NCBI GenBank assembly: GCA_937873695.1
Contig: CALMYL010000013.1
Location: forward strand, 1-64,000
Source: an uncultured Ignavibacteria bacterium
GTDB lineage: Bacteria; Bacteroidota; Ignavibacteria; Tepidaquicellales; OLB5
DNA: 64,000 nt
Direction of reading: 5' to 3'
The position numbers were made by a program, and so were the translations under genes. The notes under the pieces are model-generated. The model did not search any database. It worked only from the letters and a program-made list of their open reading frames with translations, and was not told the origin of the DNA. Positions within the stretch are counted from its first letter, which is position 1, and the number at the start of each line of letters is the position of its first letter. Shown here piece by piece: positions 1-9,037 of the stretch.

Positions 1-3000
1 TTCTTTTACGAATATACACCTTAATTTCTTGTCTACAAAATCGAGGTCACTTCAAAAATATCCATATGGTGACGGAGGAGAAGTTATCATTTCAAAATTT
101 GATCCTTCAATTGTCCTTTACAATGAAAATAATAATGGCAAATTGCGAAGATCCATTGATGGCGGTACGAGTTATGGTATTATTAGTATACCCGGATTTT
201 GGGGAACAGCAGGTGCAGATTGGCTTGGAGCAATGATTGAGCATCCAACTACTCAAGGTACTTTTTATCATGCTAAAAGAAATGGTGATGCTGACAAAAT
301 AAATTTTTGGAAATCAACTGATTTCGGTGCTACATGGGGTGGTATCTCACCTTTCGGTAGTGTTGATGCACTTTGTGCACCCCAAACTATAGCTATTAGT
401 ACAAAAGAGCCGCAAAAAATATATATGTCTTCAAGCGGATTCTTTGGAGATTTTCCATTTCCTTTTGGAAGAGGATTGTATAAAAGTACTGATGATGGGG
501 AGCATTGGGATGTGCTGATAACGGAAGATGACGAACAAATAATTCCTTTTAAGTATATTACTAGAGTAATTACAGCGCCTTCAGAAAATTCAGCCAATCC
601 TGATGAAGTTTATCTAACACTTTCCGGTTTTGAAAATATCAATGAGGGTCATGTTTTTAAATCAACAAATGAAGGCGCTAATTGGATAAATATAAATGGA
701 AATTTACCAAATACTCCCGCTAATGATATAGTTTGGTGGCAATCAGGCTGCGGAAATTCATCAAAGACTATTGCGGTTGCAACAGATGTAGGAGTATTCA
801 GCTCGACCAATGAAGGTGATACGTGGAAATTGATAGCTGAAGGATTACCCATTGTACCTTTATTGGATCTAGAATACGTCCCGTTTAAAAATTCTATTAG
901 AGCGGCAACTTTTGGCAGAGGAGTATGGGAAGTTGAACTTGACGGTGACATTTATATAAAAGATAATGTATATTTCCCCATTGAAGCAATTGTGGATAAG
1001 AATATTGTTGTTTGCAGTGGGGGGGTTTTAAATTTTACCGGTGGTGGTATAGTAAGATTTGCACAAGATAAACAGATAACAGTGCTTTACGGTGGTAAAA
1101 TTACAGGCTCTTCAACAGCAATATTTTACGGTAATGGTGCAGCATGGAAAGGTATCGTTGTTGAACCGGGAGGTGAGGCCGATTTGGATAATTGTTTTTT
1201 TGATCATACTTCAACGCCAATAACTTTAAATGGTGATCTATTTGTTTCATCTCCTCAGGTTAGTATTTCGAACTGTACATTTTACAAGAATGTTGCAGGT
1301 GTTGGCACAATAAATCTTAATAACCGCGATAATGTGATTATTGAAAATTGTAATTGGGATTACCCTAACAATGCCAATATACAAAGGGTCGCGATAAATT
1401 CTATAAACTCAAATGATTTGTTGATAAATAATAATCACTTTAACCAATCAACATTAGAAGACGTGAATTTCGGTGCAATTTCAATTGATTATGGCAACAA
1501 TATTACTATATCCAATAATGATATTTTTAAAATTGCTAAAGGGATAACAATCCTCAATTGCAGCCCGTTCATTTATAGAAATGATATTATTTGTCCTCTC
1601 AGTCCTTCTAGTTTTCAAAGTTGCGGAATTACAATGTCGAACTCGTATTCTTCAAATTTGAAACAAAATTATATCAAAAATTATGGAACGGGGATCAAAC
1701 TTCTGAATAGTTCACCCTTGATGTTCGAGAATGTATTCTTGAATAATCTTGAAGAAGCAACTGCGCTCGTTTGCGAAACAAATTCTTCACCCCGCTTAAA
1801 GCCGCAGGAATCAAACGGACAGACAATATGGGATGCAGGTAAGAATGAATTTGAAGCATTGTATACGGACGAAAATGTAAATTATGGTTTTGGTCTGAAT
1901 GTAGCTAACTATAGCTTCCCTGATCTGGATTTTGGATGCAATACTATAACTACTTCTACATATAGTATCACAGGTAACATTGCCTACTGTATTGGTGCAG
2001 TAGAACATTACTTAGTAGCAAGGCGCAATATCTGGAGTTTTACTGAAAACGTTTGTGATGCATATTATGATGATTCGTATCCTTATTGCGAAAACGGTTC
2101 CGGTGGTTCAGGGAAAGAAAAAGATCCACCGCCCCAACCTATTATTGTTAATTATGGGAATGGTATTTACGATACAATTCAGTTAACTACAAGAAATGTA
2201 CAGGTAAATTCTGATCAGGCTTTGTATCTCTCAGCAAATAATGATGAAATAACCGGTAATTACCAATCTGCAATCACAAAATATGAACAAGTAATCCAAA
2301 ACTATCAGGATAGCTTAACGGCGATTAACTCGTTGAGAAAATTGCTGCATTGCAAAGATAAGATGAATGCAGATACGACCGCCTATTCACAGCTCAGGGG
2401 TTACTATCAGGCTAAAATATTGTCAAATTTAGCTGATACTGTATTTGTGAATGTCGCAGAAGAATTAGCGGCTAAATGTTTAGTACGCATGGGTCACCCG
2501 ACAAATGCTATAGATGAATATGAAGTAATTATCTCAAATACTAATGATTCAGCCAAAATACTCTGCGCTGAGCTGAATATTATTGAAACATACCTGATAA
2601 TTCAGAACAGTGGTGATTCACCAAACTACACAGGGCAATTAGGTTACCTTAAACCCATGGGCAAAGAAGATGCATATAAAAAGATCATGGATAGGCTTCA
2701 TAAGGGCAAAAACAAGAAACCCGTTAATCAAATGCCAAAAGAATATCAGTTATCACAAAACTATCCGAATCCGTTTAACCCCGTGACTAAGATCAAATAT
2801 GCTTTGCCATATGCTTCGAACGTCACTTTAAAAGTATATGATATTCTGGGACGGGAAGTAATTTCACTTGTAAATGAATTCAAAGATGCTGGTTCTTATA
2901 TTATTGAATTTAACGGCAAAAATTACGCAAGCGGAGTCTACTTCTATAGAATTGAAGCCGAAGGTCAAAATGGCAGGAAATATGTGGAACGTAAGAAAAT

Positions 3001-3016
3001 GGTGCTGGTGAAATAG
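1..3016 (+). CDS. T9SS-secreted protein: BNR propeller, beta-helix, TPR, sorting domain (5' partial)
   Basis: The frame is open to the left edge, so the true N-terminus and signal peptide lie outside the window; the first in-window start-like codon is TTG at 29. Counting from there, residues 1-310 carry BNR/sortilin-type blades (repeats such as KSTDDGEHW, KSTNEGANW and SSTNEGDTW, closing with TFGRGVWEVEL). Residues about 340-640 are an Asn-rich right-handed beta-helix region (NosD-like). Residues 740-870 look like TPR helices. The last 90 residues are a type A T9SS sorting domain (QNYPNPFNP, then VYDILGREV and GVYFYRIEA). Probably exported across the outer membrane and surface-anchored or released. 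The substrate is unknown; the propeller suggests binding or scaffolding rather than catalysis, since no catalytic set is visible. Confidence 0.85.
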   Translation, partial: SFTNIHLNFLSTKSRSLQKYPYGDGGEVIISKFDPSIVLYNENNNGKLRRSIDGGTSYGIISIPGFWGTAGADWLGAMIEHPTTQGTFYHAKRNGDADKINFWKSTDFGATWGGISPFGSVDALCAPQTIAISTKEPQKIYMSSSGFFGDFPFPFGRGLYKSTDDGEHWDVLITEDDEQIIPFKYITRVITAPSENSANPDEVYLTLSGFENINEGHVFKSTNEGANWININGNLPNTPANDIVWWQSGCGNSSKTIAVATDVGVFSSTNEGDTWKLIAEGLPIVPLLDLEYVPFKNSIRAATFGRGVWEVELDGDIYIKDNVYFPIEAIVDKNIVVCSGGVLNFTGGGIVRFAQDKQITVLYGGKITGSSTAIFYGNGAAWKGIVVEPGGEADLDNCFFDHTSTPITLNGDLFVSSPQVSISNCTFYKNVAGVGTINLNNRDNVIIENCNWDYPNNANIQRVAINSINSNDLLINNNHFNQSTLEDVNFGAISIDYGNNITISNNDIFKIAKGITILNCSPFIYRNDIICPLSPSSFQSCGITMSNSYSSNLKQNYIKNYGTGIKLLNSSPLMFENVFLNNLEEATALVCETNSSPRLKPQESNGQTIWDAGKNEFEALYTDENVNYGFGLNVANYSFPDLDFGCNTITTSTYSITGNIAYCIGAVEHYLVARRNIWSFTENVCDAYYDDSYPYCENGSGGSGKEKDPPPQPIIVNYGNGIYDTIQLTTRNVQVNSDQALYLSANNDEITGNYQSAITKYEQVIQNYQDSLTAINSLRKLLHCKDKMNADTTAYSQLRGYYQAKILSNLADTVFVNVAEELAAKCLVRMGHPTNAIDEYEVIISNTNDSAKILCAELNIIETYLIIQNSGDSPNYTGQLGYLKPMGKEDAYKKIMDRLHKGKNKKPVNQMPKEYQLSQNYPNPFNPVTKIKYALPYASNVTLKVYDILGREVISLVNEFKDAGSYIIEFNGKNYASGVYFYRIEAEGQNGRKYVERKKMVLVK

Positions 3017-3048
3017 TATTCAATGTATTGTTACAATTGTAATTTCTA

Positions 3049-3084
3049 AACCTGAGGGGTCTCAAAAAACCTCTCAGGTTTTAT
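3049..3084 (+). terminator. Rho-independent terminator after the T9SS gene
   Basis: An 11-bp stem with one G-T wobble (AACCTGAGGGG at 3049-3059 with CCTCTCAGGTT at 3070-3080) closes a 10-base loop and runs into TTTTATT. It follows the stop of the T9SS gene by about 30 bases and separates it from the convergent transporter operon. Confidence 0.75.
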
Positions 3085-3124
3085 TAATATGACCCCCTCT
3101 ACATCCCACATGTCAGAGACAGTT

Positions 3125-4006
3125 CTACGACCTTTTAGGGGGAGAAGCTGATCTAAAATACTCATACGTTTCAGAAAATAATATTCCCGCAACCATTATG
3201 CCGCCGCCTAATAGCTGCCAGGGCGAGAAGTGTTCGTTAATAAAAATTACCGCAAGCAGCACCGCCGCAGGCTGCTCCCATGTATAAATAATGCTGGCAC
3301 GAATGGGCGTTGTATCTTTCTGGAACCTGTTAAGCAGTATGGTTGTAACAAATGTCGCCAGAATGCCCATATACAACAATGATAAAATTTCATTCTGCGT
3401 AAATGCTATGGCCCGGAAGTCCTCAAAAATAAGTCCCGTACCGCCTGCGGCAATAACAACAAACCATAGCTGTATAAATATCAGCGTAATTATATCATAT
3501 TTGTTGGTATATACATCAACGTAAATAATATAAAATGCCCATGCAAACGCGCAGAATATTGTGATAAGGTCGCCGATATTAAGCCCGTTAACATCGGGCT
3601 GTGTGAGCAGGTACAGCCCCGCAAGCACGACTGCAACGCCTATCCAGTTTTCAATGTGAACCTTCTTTTTCACAACTGCGTACTGCGCAAAAGGGACTAT
3701 CAGTATTGTTATGCCTGTAATTAAAGCGGAGTTTGACGCGGTGGTGTATATCATGCCGATGGTCTGTGTGCAGAATCCCGCGAACTGGAAAAATCCAAGC
3801 AGTAAGCCGGCTTTAATTATGCCGGGAGAGGTGAATTTCAACCTGCCGAAAAATATAAGCGTAAACAGCAATGCGCCTATCAGGAATCTTATCCCCACAA
3901 AATAGAACGGGGGGATTGTTGCCATTGAAATTTTTACTATGGGGAAAGTGCCTGCCCATATTGTGGCAGTCAGAAATAAAAGCAGCTCTGCTTTATATCG
4001 CTTCAA
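3125..4006 (-). CDS. EamA/DMT-family inner-membrane transporter
   Basis: A 293-residue protein with about ten hydrophobic segments arranged as two EamA repeats (residues about 6-138 and 148-282), the normal size for a drug/metabolite transporter. The first repeat begins with ATIWAGTFPIVK, typical of the family. The start is TTG at 4006 (reads MKRYKAELLL); no ATG fits better. It is the last gene of a minus-strand run, nine bases after the UbiA-type gene. EamA proteins export amino acids, nucleosides or other metabolites, and some relatives (ArnE/ArnF) flip polyprenyl-phosphate sugars. The link to the UbiA and GT-C neighbours makes a lipid-linked sugar flippase an attractive guess, but no substrate can be read from sequence. 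Confidence 0.85.
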   Translation of the reverse strand: MKRYKAELLLFLTATIWAGTFPIVKISMATIPPFYFVGIRFLIGALLFTLIFFGRLKFTSPGIIKAGLLLGFFQFAGFCTQTIGMIYTTASNSALITGITILIVPFAQYAVVKKKVHIENWIGVAVVLAGLYLLTQPDVNGLNIGDLITIFCAFAWAFYIIYVDVYTNKYDIITLIFIQLWFVVIAAGGTGLIFEDFRAIAFTQNEILSLLYMGILATFVTTILLNRFQKDTTPIRASIIYTWEQPAAVLLAVIFINEHFSPWQLLGGGIMVAGILFSETYEYFRSASPPKRS

Positions 4007-4015
4007 TTGGGTAAA

Positions 4016-4936
4016 TTAAGGATAAAGTTTCTGGAGAAGCTGCGGCAGGTATGGTATGCTTTGCCTGTATATAATGAGTATTGAAAACCCGAACCATGCC
4101 AGTACATCAAGTATTATGGGGATATCTTTTGTGACAATTGATGTTGGTGATTCACCCAAATTCTTCTGATGCATCAGGTACATATAACGGAATATGCCGT
4201 ATATCACAAACGGTGTTGTGTATATAAGCTTTTCGGTGCCGAATGTGTACACAGTTCTTTCTGAAACCGTGTACAGGGCGTATGAAATTATCGTTCCCGC
4301 TGCTGCGATTGTGTTTATCTGGTCGGCAAATTCAACGGAATACTCCTTTAAGACTTTGCGCTGCTTATCAATGTTCTCTTTGTTGACAATCTGCGAGAGC
4401 TCACTGCGCCGTTTTGATATTGCGAGGAATAGCGATATAAAAATTGTGGTAAGTATCATCCAGCTTGATACCGATACACCTATAGCGGCTGCGCCGCCGA
4501 GTACACGCAGCATAAACCCGAACGATATAAAAAATACATCTAGCAGTACAATTGATTTTACTTTTAACGAATACAGCAAGTTTGTTATAAGGTAAAGTAC
4601 TATTACAAATGAAAATACGGGTCTCTGGAAGATGAGTCCTGCCGCGATGCCGATAACGATTATCACAAGGAAAAGCATTGCCTGTTTTACGCTTACTTCC
4701 CCTGATGCGATAGGGCGGTATTTTTTCTTGGGGTGTACCCTGTCGCTATCAACATCCATTATATCATTAATAATATACACTGCGCTTGATGCCAGCGAAA
4801 ATATTATGAATGCCGCAATGGAGGGTATGACATACTCCCAATGGAAAATATGCCGCGAAAATAACAGAGGAGCAAAAACGAAGAAGTTTTTGATCCATTG
4901 CTTGGGGCGAATAAGTTTAAAAAGGTGGATTATCAT
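4016..4936 (-). CDS. UbiA-family polyprenyl-phosphate phosphoribosyltransferase-like protein
   Basis: A 306-residue integral membrane UbiA-superfamily protein. The first aspartate-rich site is NDIMDVDSD at residues 57-65, followed directly by RVHPKKKYRPIASG. That RxHPxKxxRPIASG pattern is characteristic of the decaprenyl-phosphate phosphoribosyltransferase branch (5-phosphoribose-1-diphosphate plus polyprenyl phosphate), not of quinone or heme prenyltransferases. A second cytoplasmic motif, SKRRSELSQI, lies near residue 170. It is sandwiched between a GT-C glycosyltransferase gene and an EamA transporter gene, consistent with making a lipid-linked pentose donor. The DprE1/E2 epimerases that would convert ribose to arabinose are not in the window, so the final sugar is open. 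Confidence 0.8.
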   Translation of the reverse strand: MIIHLFKLIRPKQWIKNFFVFAPLLFSRHIFHWEYVIPSIAAFIIFSLASSAVYIINDIMDVDSDRVHPKKKYRPIASGEVSVKQAMLFLVIIVIGIAAGLIFQRPVFSFVIVLYLITNLLYSLKVKSIVLLDVFFISFGFMLRVLGGAAAIGVSVSSWMILTTIFISLFLAISKRRSELSQIVNKENIDKQRKVLKEYSVEFADQINTIAAAGTIISYALYTVSERTVYTFGTEKLIYTTPFVIYGIFRYMYLMHQKNLGESPTSIVTKDIPIILDVLAWFGFSILIIYRQSIPYLPQLLQKLYP

Positions 4937-4961
4937 TTATCAGATATATTACAGTACGATT

Positions 4962-6515
4962 TTATTTATTGTTTTCAGGGAGGACCTTATCCCAGTTTAT
5001 CTTATATACAAACATCTCAATGCCGCCGCAGATAGTATTCTTTTCAAGTTTCTGGCTGTGAACCTGTGTGAATGCGCCCGAATAATTTGCCATAATGTAC
5101 TCAAACCAGTCAGGGTAAATAATTATATAGTTCACCCCTTTTGCCTTCAGGAATTTAAACAGGGCTTTAGAGCCTTCTTCATAACTCATTTTCTGGAACC
5201 CGAAAACTTCGGGGGTTACAAGTCCCGCCATATCAACTACATACTTCTTTGTCTTGAATGTTATGATGCCGATATCATTCATGCCGAAGGCGGTTTCACC
5301 GGGCAGGTTTTTATTCAGCCATTCGGCAATTCTGCCCTGCTGGTTATTGATATTTTCAACGTTCCATCCAAGCACACCGGCAAACAGCACACCGCTGTTA
5401 ATTGATACAACAAGTATTACTGCAATTGTTGCTTTTCTGAAGAGTGTGTAACGCTTATAGCCTTTGGCTTCGTAATACCCGTGCAGTTTACGCAATATAT
5501 ATATTGCAGATATGTTAATAAATGGAATAAGCGGAATTAAATACCTGCCATGATGCCGCCAGTTTGGAGCTATAAATGATGAAACCAGGGGAAGCAGGAA
5601 GATCCACAGGTTTATCAAAAGAAAGCTGTTATCAATTTTCTTCTTTATAATAGTATATACAAAGTAAACTGCGCTAATACCCCATAGTAAAAAAATAATA
5701 AAATTATCTTTTATGAATATCTTGGCTGATTCAATTACAAACGTAAAGTTAGGCAGGTACTTTGCGGAACCGACCTGTCCTTCGTAGGTGTTAGGTAAAA
5801 ATCCGCCAGTATGCATGAATGAAAATACAGGGTAAGGCAGCAGCAGCAGGATAAAGATCACTCCGGATAATACCAGCTTTGGGAAATTTCCTTTTAATTT
5901 ATTCCTCAGCAGAAATAATGTGGTAAGGTAATAAAGACCCGCAAGCAGGTATGTTTCTGGCCGCGTATTAGCGGCAATGCCAAGCAATAATCCGGTTGCC
6001 AAGGATACCTTACCGGCTGTAATTTCTTTTAAGTGACTGCTGAAAATGAGAACGCTCAGCAGTACAAAGAGAGTTATTTCCATTCCCGAGAGTGATGACC
6101 AGAGCAGCCTTCCGGCTGCCATTGTGATCAGCGTAATGAGCAGTGAATAGATGCCGTCAAATCCGAGTCTAACGCACAATTTGTATAACTGAATGAGGGC
6201 GAGCAGAAAAAAAAATGAGCTGACAAATAATGCATAGGGCAATATCAGATTCTGTGAAAACAGAAATGGTACTGCAAGAATAATTACCCATAGCGGTGAA
6301 GTTGTGCCCGGGGTTGGCTCGCCCGGGTTATATTGATAAAAAAATCCATGCGCGAAATTTTCCGCGAAGCGGAAGTGTATCCACACATCGTCAAGCGGCG
6401 CGCCAAAGCTTCCGCCTGAGATAGTATATTCCGTAATTAAATAAGCAGCCTGTATGCATACGTAAAGGATAATTATTGTTAAAATGTGCTTATCAGTATT
6501 TTTGAATAATCGCAA
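4962..6515 (-). CDS. GT-C fold membrane glycosyltransferase
   Basis: A 517-residue polytopic membrane protein. The first periplasmic loop carries an Asp pair (PLDDVWIHFRFAENF, D42-D43), the position where GT-C enzymes such as ArnT, PMT and arabinofuranosyltransferases hold the catalytic or metal Asp. It is followed by PGTTSPLW and about ten more hydrophobic segments, then a soluble C-terminal domain of about 110 residues. The start is TTG at 6515. It is the first gene of a minus-strand trio with the UbiA-type gene (25 bases downstream) and the EamA gene. GT-C enzymes use polyprenyl-phosphate sugars, so the UbiA neighbour may supply its donor. The acceptor is unknown. Confidence 0.75.
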   Translation of the reverse strand: MRLFKNTDKHILTIIILYVCIQAAYLITEYTISGGSFGAPLDDVWIHFRFAENFAHGFFYQYNPGEPTPGTTSPLWVIILAVPFLFSQNLILPYALFVSSFFFLLALIQLYKLCVRLGFDGIYSLLITLITMAAGRLLWSSLSGMEITLFVLLSVLIFSSHLKEITAGKVSLATGLLLGIAANTRPETYLLAGLYYLTTLFLLRNKLKGNFPKLVLSGVIFILLLLPYPVFSFMHTGGFLPNTYEGQVGSAKYLPNFTFVIESAKIFIKDNFIIFLLWGISAVYFVYTIIKKKIDNSFLLINLWIFLLPLVSSFIAPNWRHHGRYLIPLIPFINISAIYILRKLHGYYEAKGYKRYTLFRKATIAVILVVSINSGVLFAGVLGWNVENINNQQGRIAEWLNKNLPGETAFGMNDIGIITFKTKKYVVDMAGLVTPEVFGFQKMSYEEGSKALFKFLKAKGVNYIIIYPDWFEYIMANYSGAFTQVHSQKLEKNTICGGIEMFVYKINWDKVLPENNK

Positions 6516-6682
6516 AATAATGTACTGTTATCCTGTTATTTAGCCTTTAATTTAAGATATCAATAATAATTCAGGTAAAAGTATCTCATTTGAAAGATAT
6601 ATTCAATTCAGAAATACCTGCAAAAAACGGTCATTTTTCAGAGGGTTTACTTGAAATAGAATTTCTATCCGCACTGAGTTCT

Positions 6683-6894
6683 GTTACTTTCTTTTGAGCG
6701 ATCAAAAGAAAGTAACCAAAGAAAAATCGCCCGCTGCTGAAAATTGCCTGAAATTATTTTCGCTTTACGGGAAAATAACTCGTCACGCTTGTTCCGCACC
6801 ACAGGTGCGATTTGCGTGACTCAAACAGATTTTCCCGAGTTTATTCTGCTCAAATAATTTCTCCGACTGCTTATGCAGTCGGGCGGCAATTTTC
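6683..6894. repeat. Nested hairpin intergenic element, copy 1
   Basis: Most of the 467-base gap 6516-6982 is this element; 6516-6682 shows nothing recognisable. It opens with a perfect 14-bp palindrome (6683-6696 with 6703-6716, loop AGCGAT). Then comes a set of nested stems: 6739-6748 with 6885-6894, 6750-6759 with 6852-6861, 6768-6776 with 6829-6837, 6782-6788 with 6814-6820, and 6795-6800 with 6804-6809. A side hairpin lies at 6863-6870/6875-6882. A second copy lies at 23132-23264 with matching stems and a compensatory G-C to A-T change. A small minus-strand ORF inside it (6783-6971) is judged spurious. Confidence 0.8.
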
Positions 6895-6924
6895 AAAGGC
6901 GGGATTAGATAAAAAAGAGTTACA

Positions 6925-6957
6925 AAATAAAAACCCCTCACCAATTTAGGGAGGGGT
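6925..6957 (-). terminator. Rho-independent terminator of the mutase operon
   Basis: On the minus strand, ACCCCTC (6951-6957) pairs with GAGGGGT (6933-6939) and is followed by TTTTTATTTT. It lies just after the mutase stop at 6983, so it should end the mntA-hepT-mutase transcript. Confidence 0.75.
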
Positions 6958-6982
6958 AAAGAAATCATCAAAAATGCATATT

Positions 6983-8665
6983 TTAAAATACAGCCTGTTC
7001 TTCGTAAACGCCGAAGGGCTCCTTAAGCGCATTGCACATTTCGCCTAGAGTAACATGATTCCTTGCGCAGTCAAGAATTCTCGGCATCAGGTTCAGGTTA
7101 TCATTGGCGGCCTGAACCATAGCGGAAAGTGTTTCCTGTACCTTTTCGTTGTTGCGTGATGCTTTCAGTTCTTTTAATCTTGCTACCTGAACGCGTTCAA
7201 CTTCTTTTGAGATCTTAAGTATCGGTATATCTATCTTTTCATCTTCTTCAATGAAGTCATTCAAACCGACAACGATTTTTTCTTTCTTATCAAGTTCTAA
7301 CTGGTAATGATATGCAGCGTCAGCGATCTCTTTCTGGAAGAATCCCGCTTCAATTGATGCAATTACACCTCCAAGAGCGTCAATTTTTTCGAAATATCTT
7401 TCTGCTTCATCTTCCATTTTCTTGGTGAGAGCTTCAACATAATAGCTGCCGCCTAAAGGATCTACTGTATTTATAACACCGTGTTCATATCCTATTATCT
7501 GCTGGGTGCGTAATGCAATTTTTACAGCTTTATCTGATGGCAGCGCAAGTGTTTCATCCATTGAGTTTGTATGCAGACTCTGCGTGCCGCCAAGTACTGC
7601 TGCCAGCGCTTCGATGGCTGTCCTTACGATATTATTTTCAGGCTGCTGAGCAGTTAATGAACATCCCGCTGTCTGTGTATGGAAGCGCAGAGTCCATGAC
7701 TTGGGATTTTTAGCGCCGTATTTGTTGCGCATGCGTTTTGCGTAAATTTTCCTTGCGGCGCGGAACTTTGCTATTTCTTCGAAGAAATCTAAATGTGAAT
7801 TGAAGAAGAATGAAATTCTGGGTGCAAATGAATCAACATCCATGCCGCGTGCTATGCACGCTTCAATATAGGCAAAGCCATCAGCCAGTGTAAATGCCAG
7901 TTCCTGCGCAGCGGTTGAACCCGCTTCGCGGATATGGTACCCGCTTACTGATACGGGGTTGAACTTGGGAACGTTATCCCTGCAATACTCTATCATATCA
8001 ACAATAATTCTCATTGAAGGTTCAGGGTGATAGATGAATTCCTTCTGCGCAATGTATTCCTTTAAAATATCATTCTGCATTGTACCATGCAGTTTGTTAA
8101 AAGGTACGCCCTGTTCTTCGGCTACGCCCAGATAAAACGCAAGCATCATTGCTGCAGGTGAGTTGATCGTCATAGAAGTTGATACTTTATCCAGAGGAAT
8201 CCCGTTGAACAGAACCTTCATGTCATCCAGCGAAGATATTGCGACTCCGCAAATACCAACTTCGCCTTCGGCAAGCTCGTCATCGGAATCCCACCCCATG
8301 AGTGTGGGCATATCAAACGCTGTCGAAAGTCCCGTTTGACCGTGCGCCAAAAGGTACTTAAAGCGCTCATTGGTATCTTCAGGGGAGCCGAAGCCCGCGA
8401 ACTGGCGCATGGTCCACAGTTTACCGCGGTACAGGTTGTGATGAATTCCGCGTGTGTAGGGGAACTCACCGGGGTAACCTATTTCTGAATCATGATCGAT
8501 GTTCTTTACATCTTCTGGGGTGTAGAGCAGTTCAACTTCTTCACCGCTGAGTGATGTGAACTTCATATCAGTTGTAGGAAGCTCTTCGGCGGTTTTAAGC
8601 CACTCTTTTTTTGATGCGCTTTTGTTCAGTAATGGACTTGCTTTTTTTCCGTTTTGGATGGACAT
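6983..8665 (-). CDS. Adenosylcobalamin-dependent acyl-CoA mutase, large subunit (isobutyryl-CoA mutase-like)
   Basis: At 560 residues this is the catalytic TIM-barrel chain of the methylmalonyl-CoA mutase family ([63 protein letters not shown]). It lacks the C-terminal DxHxxG cobalamin-binding domain, so it needs a separately encoded small subunit, which is not in the window. Numbering matches Propionibacterium MutB exactly. At the two substrate-discriminating positions this protein has F89 (not Tyr) and Q207 (not Arg; context KEYIAQKE). That pair is the known isobutyryl-CoA mutase (IcmA) signature, so carbon-skeleton isomerisation of isobutyryl/n-butyryl-CoA or a similar uncharged acyl-CoA is more likely than methylmalonyl-CoA. 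It starts six bases after hepT and is followed by a terminator. Confidence 0.9.
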   Translation of the reverse strand: MSIQNGKKASPLLNKSASKKEWLKTAEELPTTDMKFTSLSGEEVELLYTPEDVKNIDHDSEIGYPGEFPYTRGIHHNLYRGKLWTMRQFAGFGSPEDTNERFKYLLAHGQTGLSTAFDMPTLMGWDSDDELAEGEVGICGVAISSLDDMKVLFNGIPLDKVSTSMTINSPAAMMLAFYLGVAEEQGVPFNKLHGTMQNDILKEYIAQKEFIYHPEPSMRIIVDMIEYCRDNVPKFNPVSVSGYHIREAGSTAAQELAFTLADGFAYIEACIARGMDVDSFAPRISFFFNSHLDFFEEIAKFRAARKIYAKRMRNKYGAKNPKSWTLRFHTQTAGCSLTAQQPENNIVRTAIEALAAVLGGTQSLHTNSMDETLALPSDKAVKIALRTQQIIGYEHGVINTVDPLGGSYYVEALTKKMEDEAERYFEKIDALGGVIASIEAGFFQKEIADAAYHYQLELDKKEKIVVGLNDFIEEDEKIDIPILKISKEVERVQVARLKELKASRNNEKVQETLSAMVQAANDNLNLMPRILDCARNHVTLGEMCNALKEPFGVYEEQAVF

Positions 8666-8671
8666 ATATAT

Positions 8672-9037
8672 TTAATTAAAATTTTCTCTTTGTATTTTTT
8701 CAATTGTAGTTTTAAAACTATGAAGTTTTTCTTTGCATAAATTGTAAACTATTACGTGATCAATTTCATCATAATTGTGTGAAACAAAGTCTCTGAAACG
8801 AATAACATCAGTCCAGTTGACTTCCTGATACTTTTTTAATAATTCCGGGTCACGTTTGTTGATATTCTTAACCGCTTCACCTATACTTTGAAGTCTCATA
8901 ATGATAGAATCAAGTAATGTGACACCGTCCGGATTTAATACAAAATCATGCGGAATATTTATCTTGACAAATCTCTCTTCTATTATATCTATTGATTCGG
9001 AAATAAACTCAAGGTCCTCAAGTATAATATCAAGCAT
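8672..9037 (-). CDS. hepT: HepT-like HEPN ribonuclease toxin (DUF86)
   Basis: A 121-residue all-helical HEPN protein of the DUF86/HepT class. The active-site motif RX4-HxY is present as RDFVSHNY near residue 85, and LDSIIMRLQSIGEAVK matches the family's central helix. HepT enzymes cleave RNA and are silenced by the MntA nucleotidyltransferase, which in characterised pairs attaches AMP to the Tyr of this motif. Its start overlaps the end of the mntA gene by eight bases, the standard arrangement. It is followed after six bases by the acyl-CoA mutase gene, so toxin and metabolic enzyme probably share a transcript. Confidence 0.85.
   Translation of the reverse strand: MLDIILEDLEFISESIDIIEERFVKINIPHDFVLNPDGVTLLDSIIMRLQSIGEAVKNINKRDPELLKKYQEVNWTDVIRFRDFVSHNYDEIDHVIVYNLCKEKLHSFKTTIEKIQRENFN

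Noticed and set aside
6783-6971. 62-residue minus-strand ORF between the GT-C and mutase genes
   Set aside because: It lies within the nested hairpin element and the mutase terminator, so its codons are explained by palindromic DNA and it shows no protein family.
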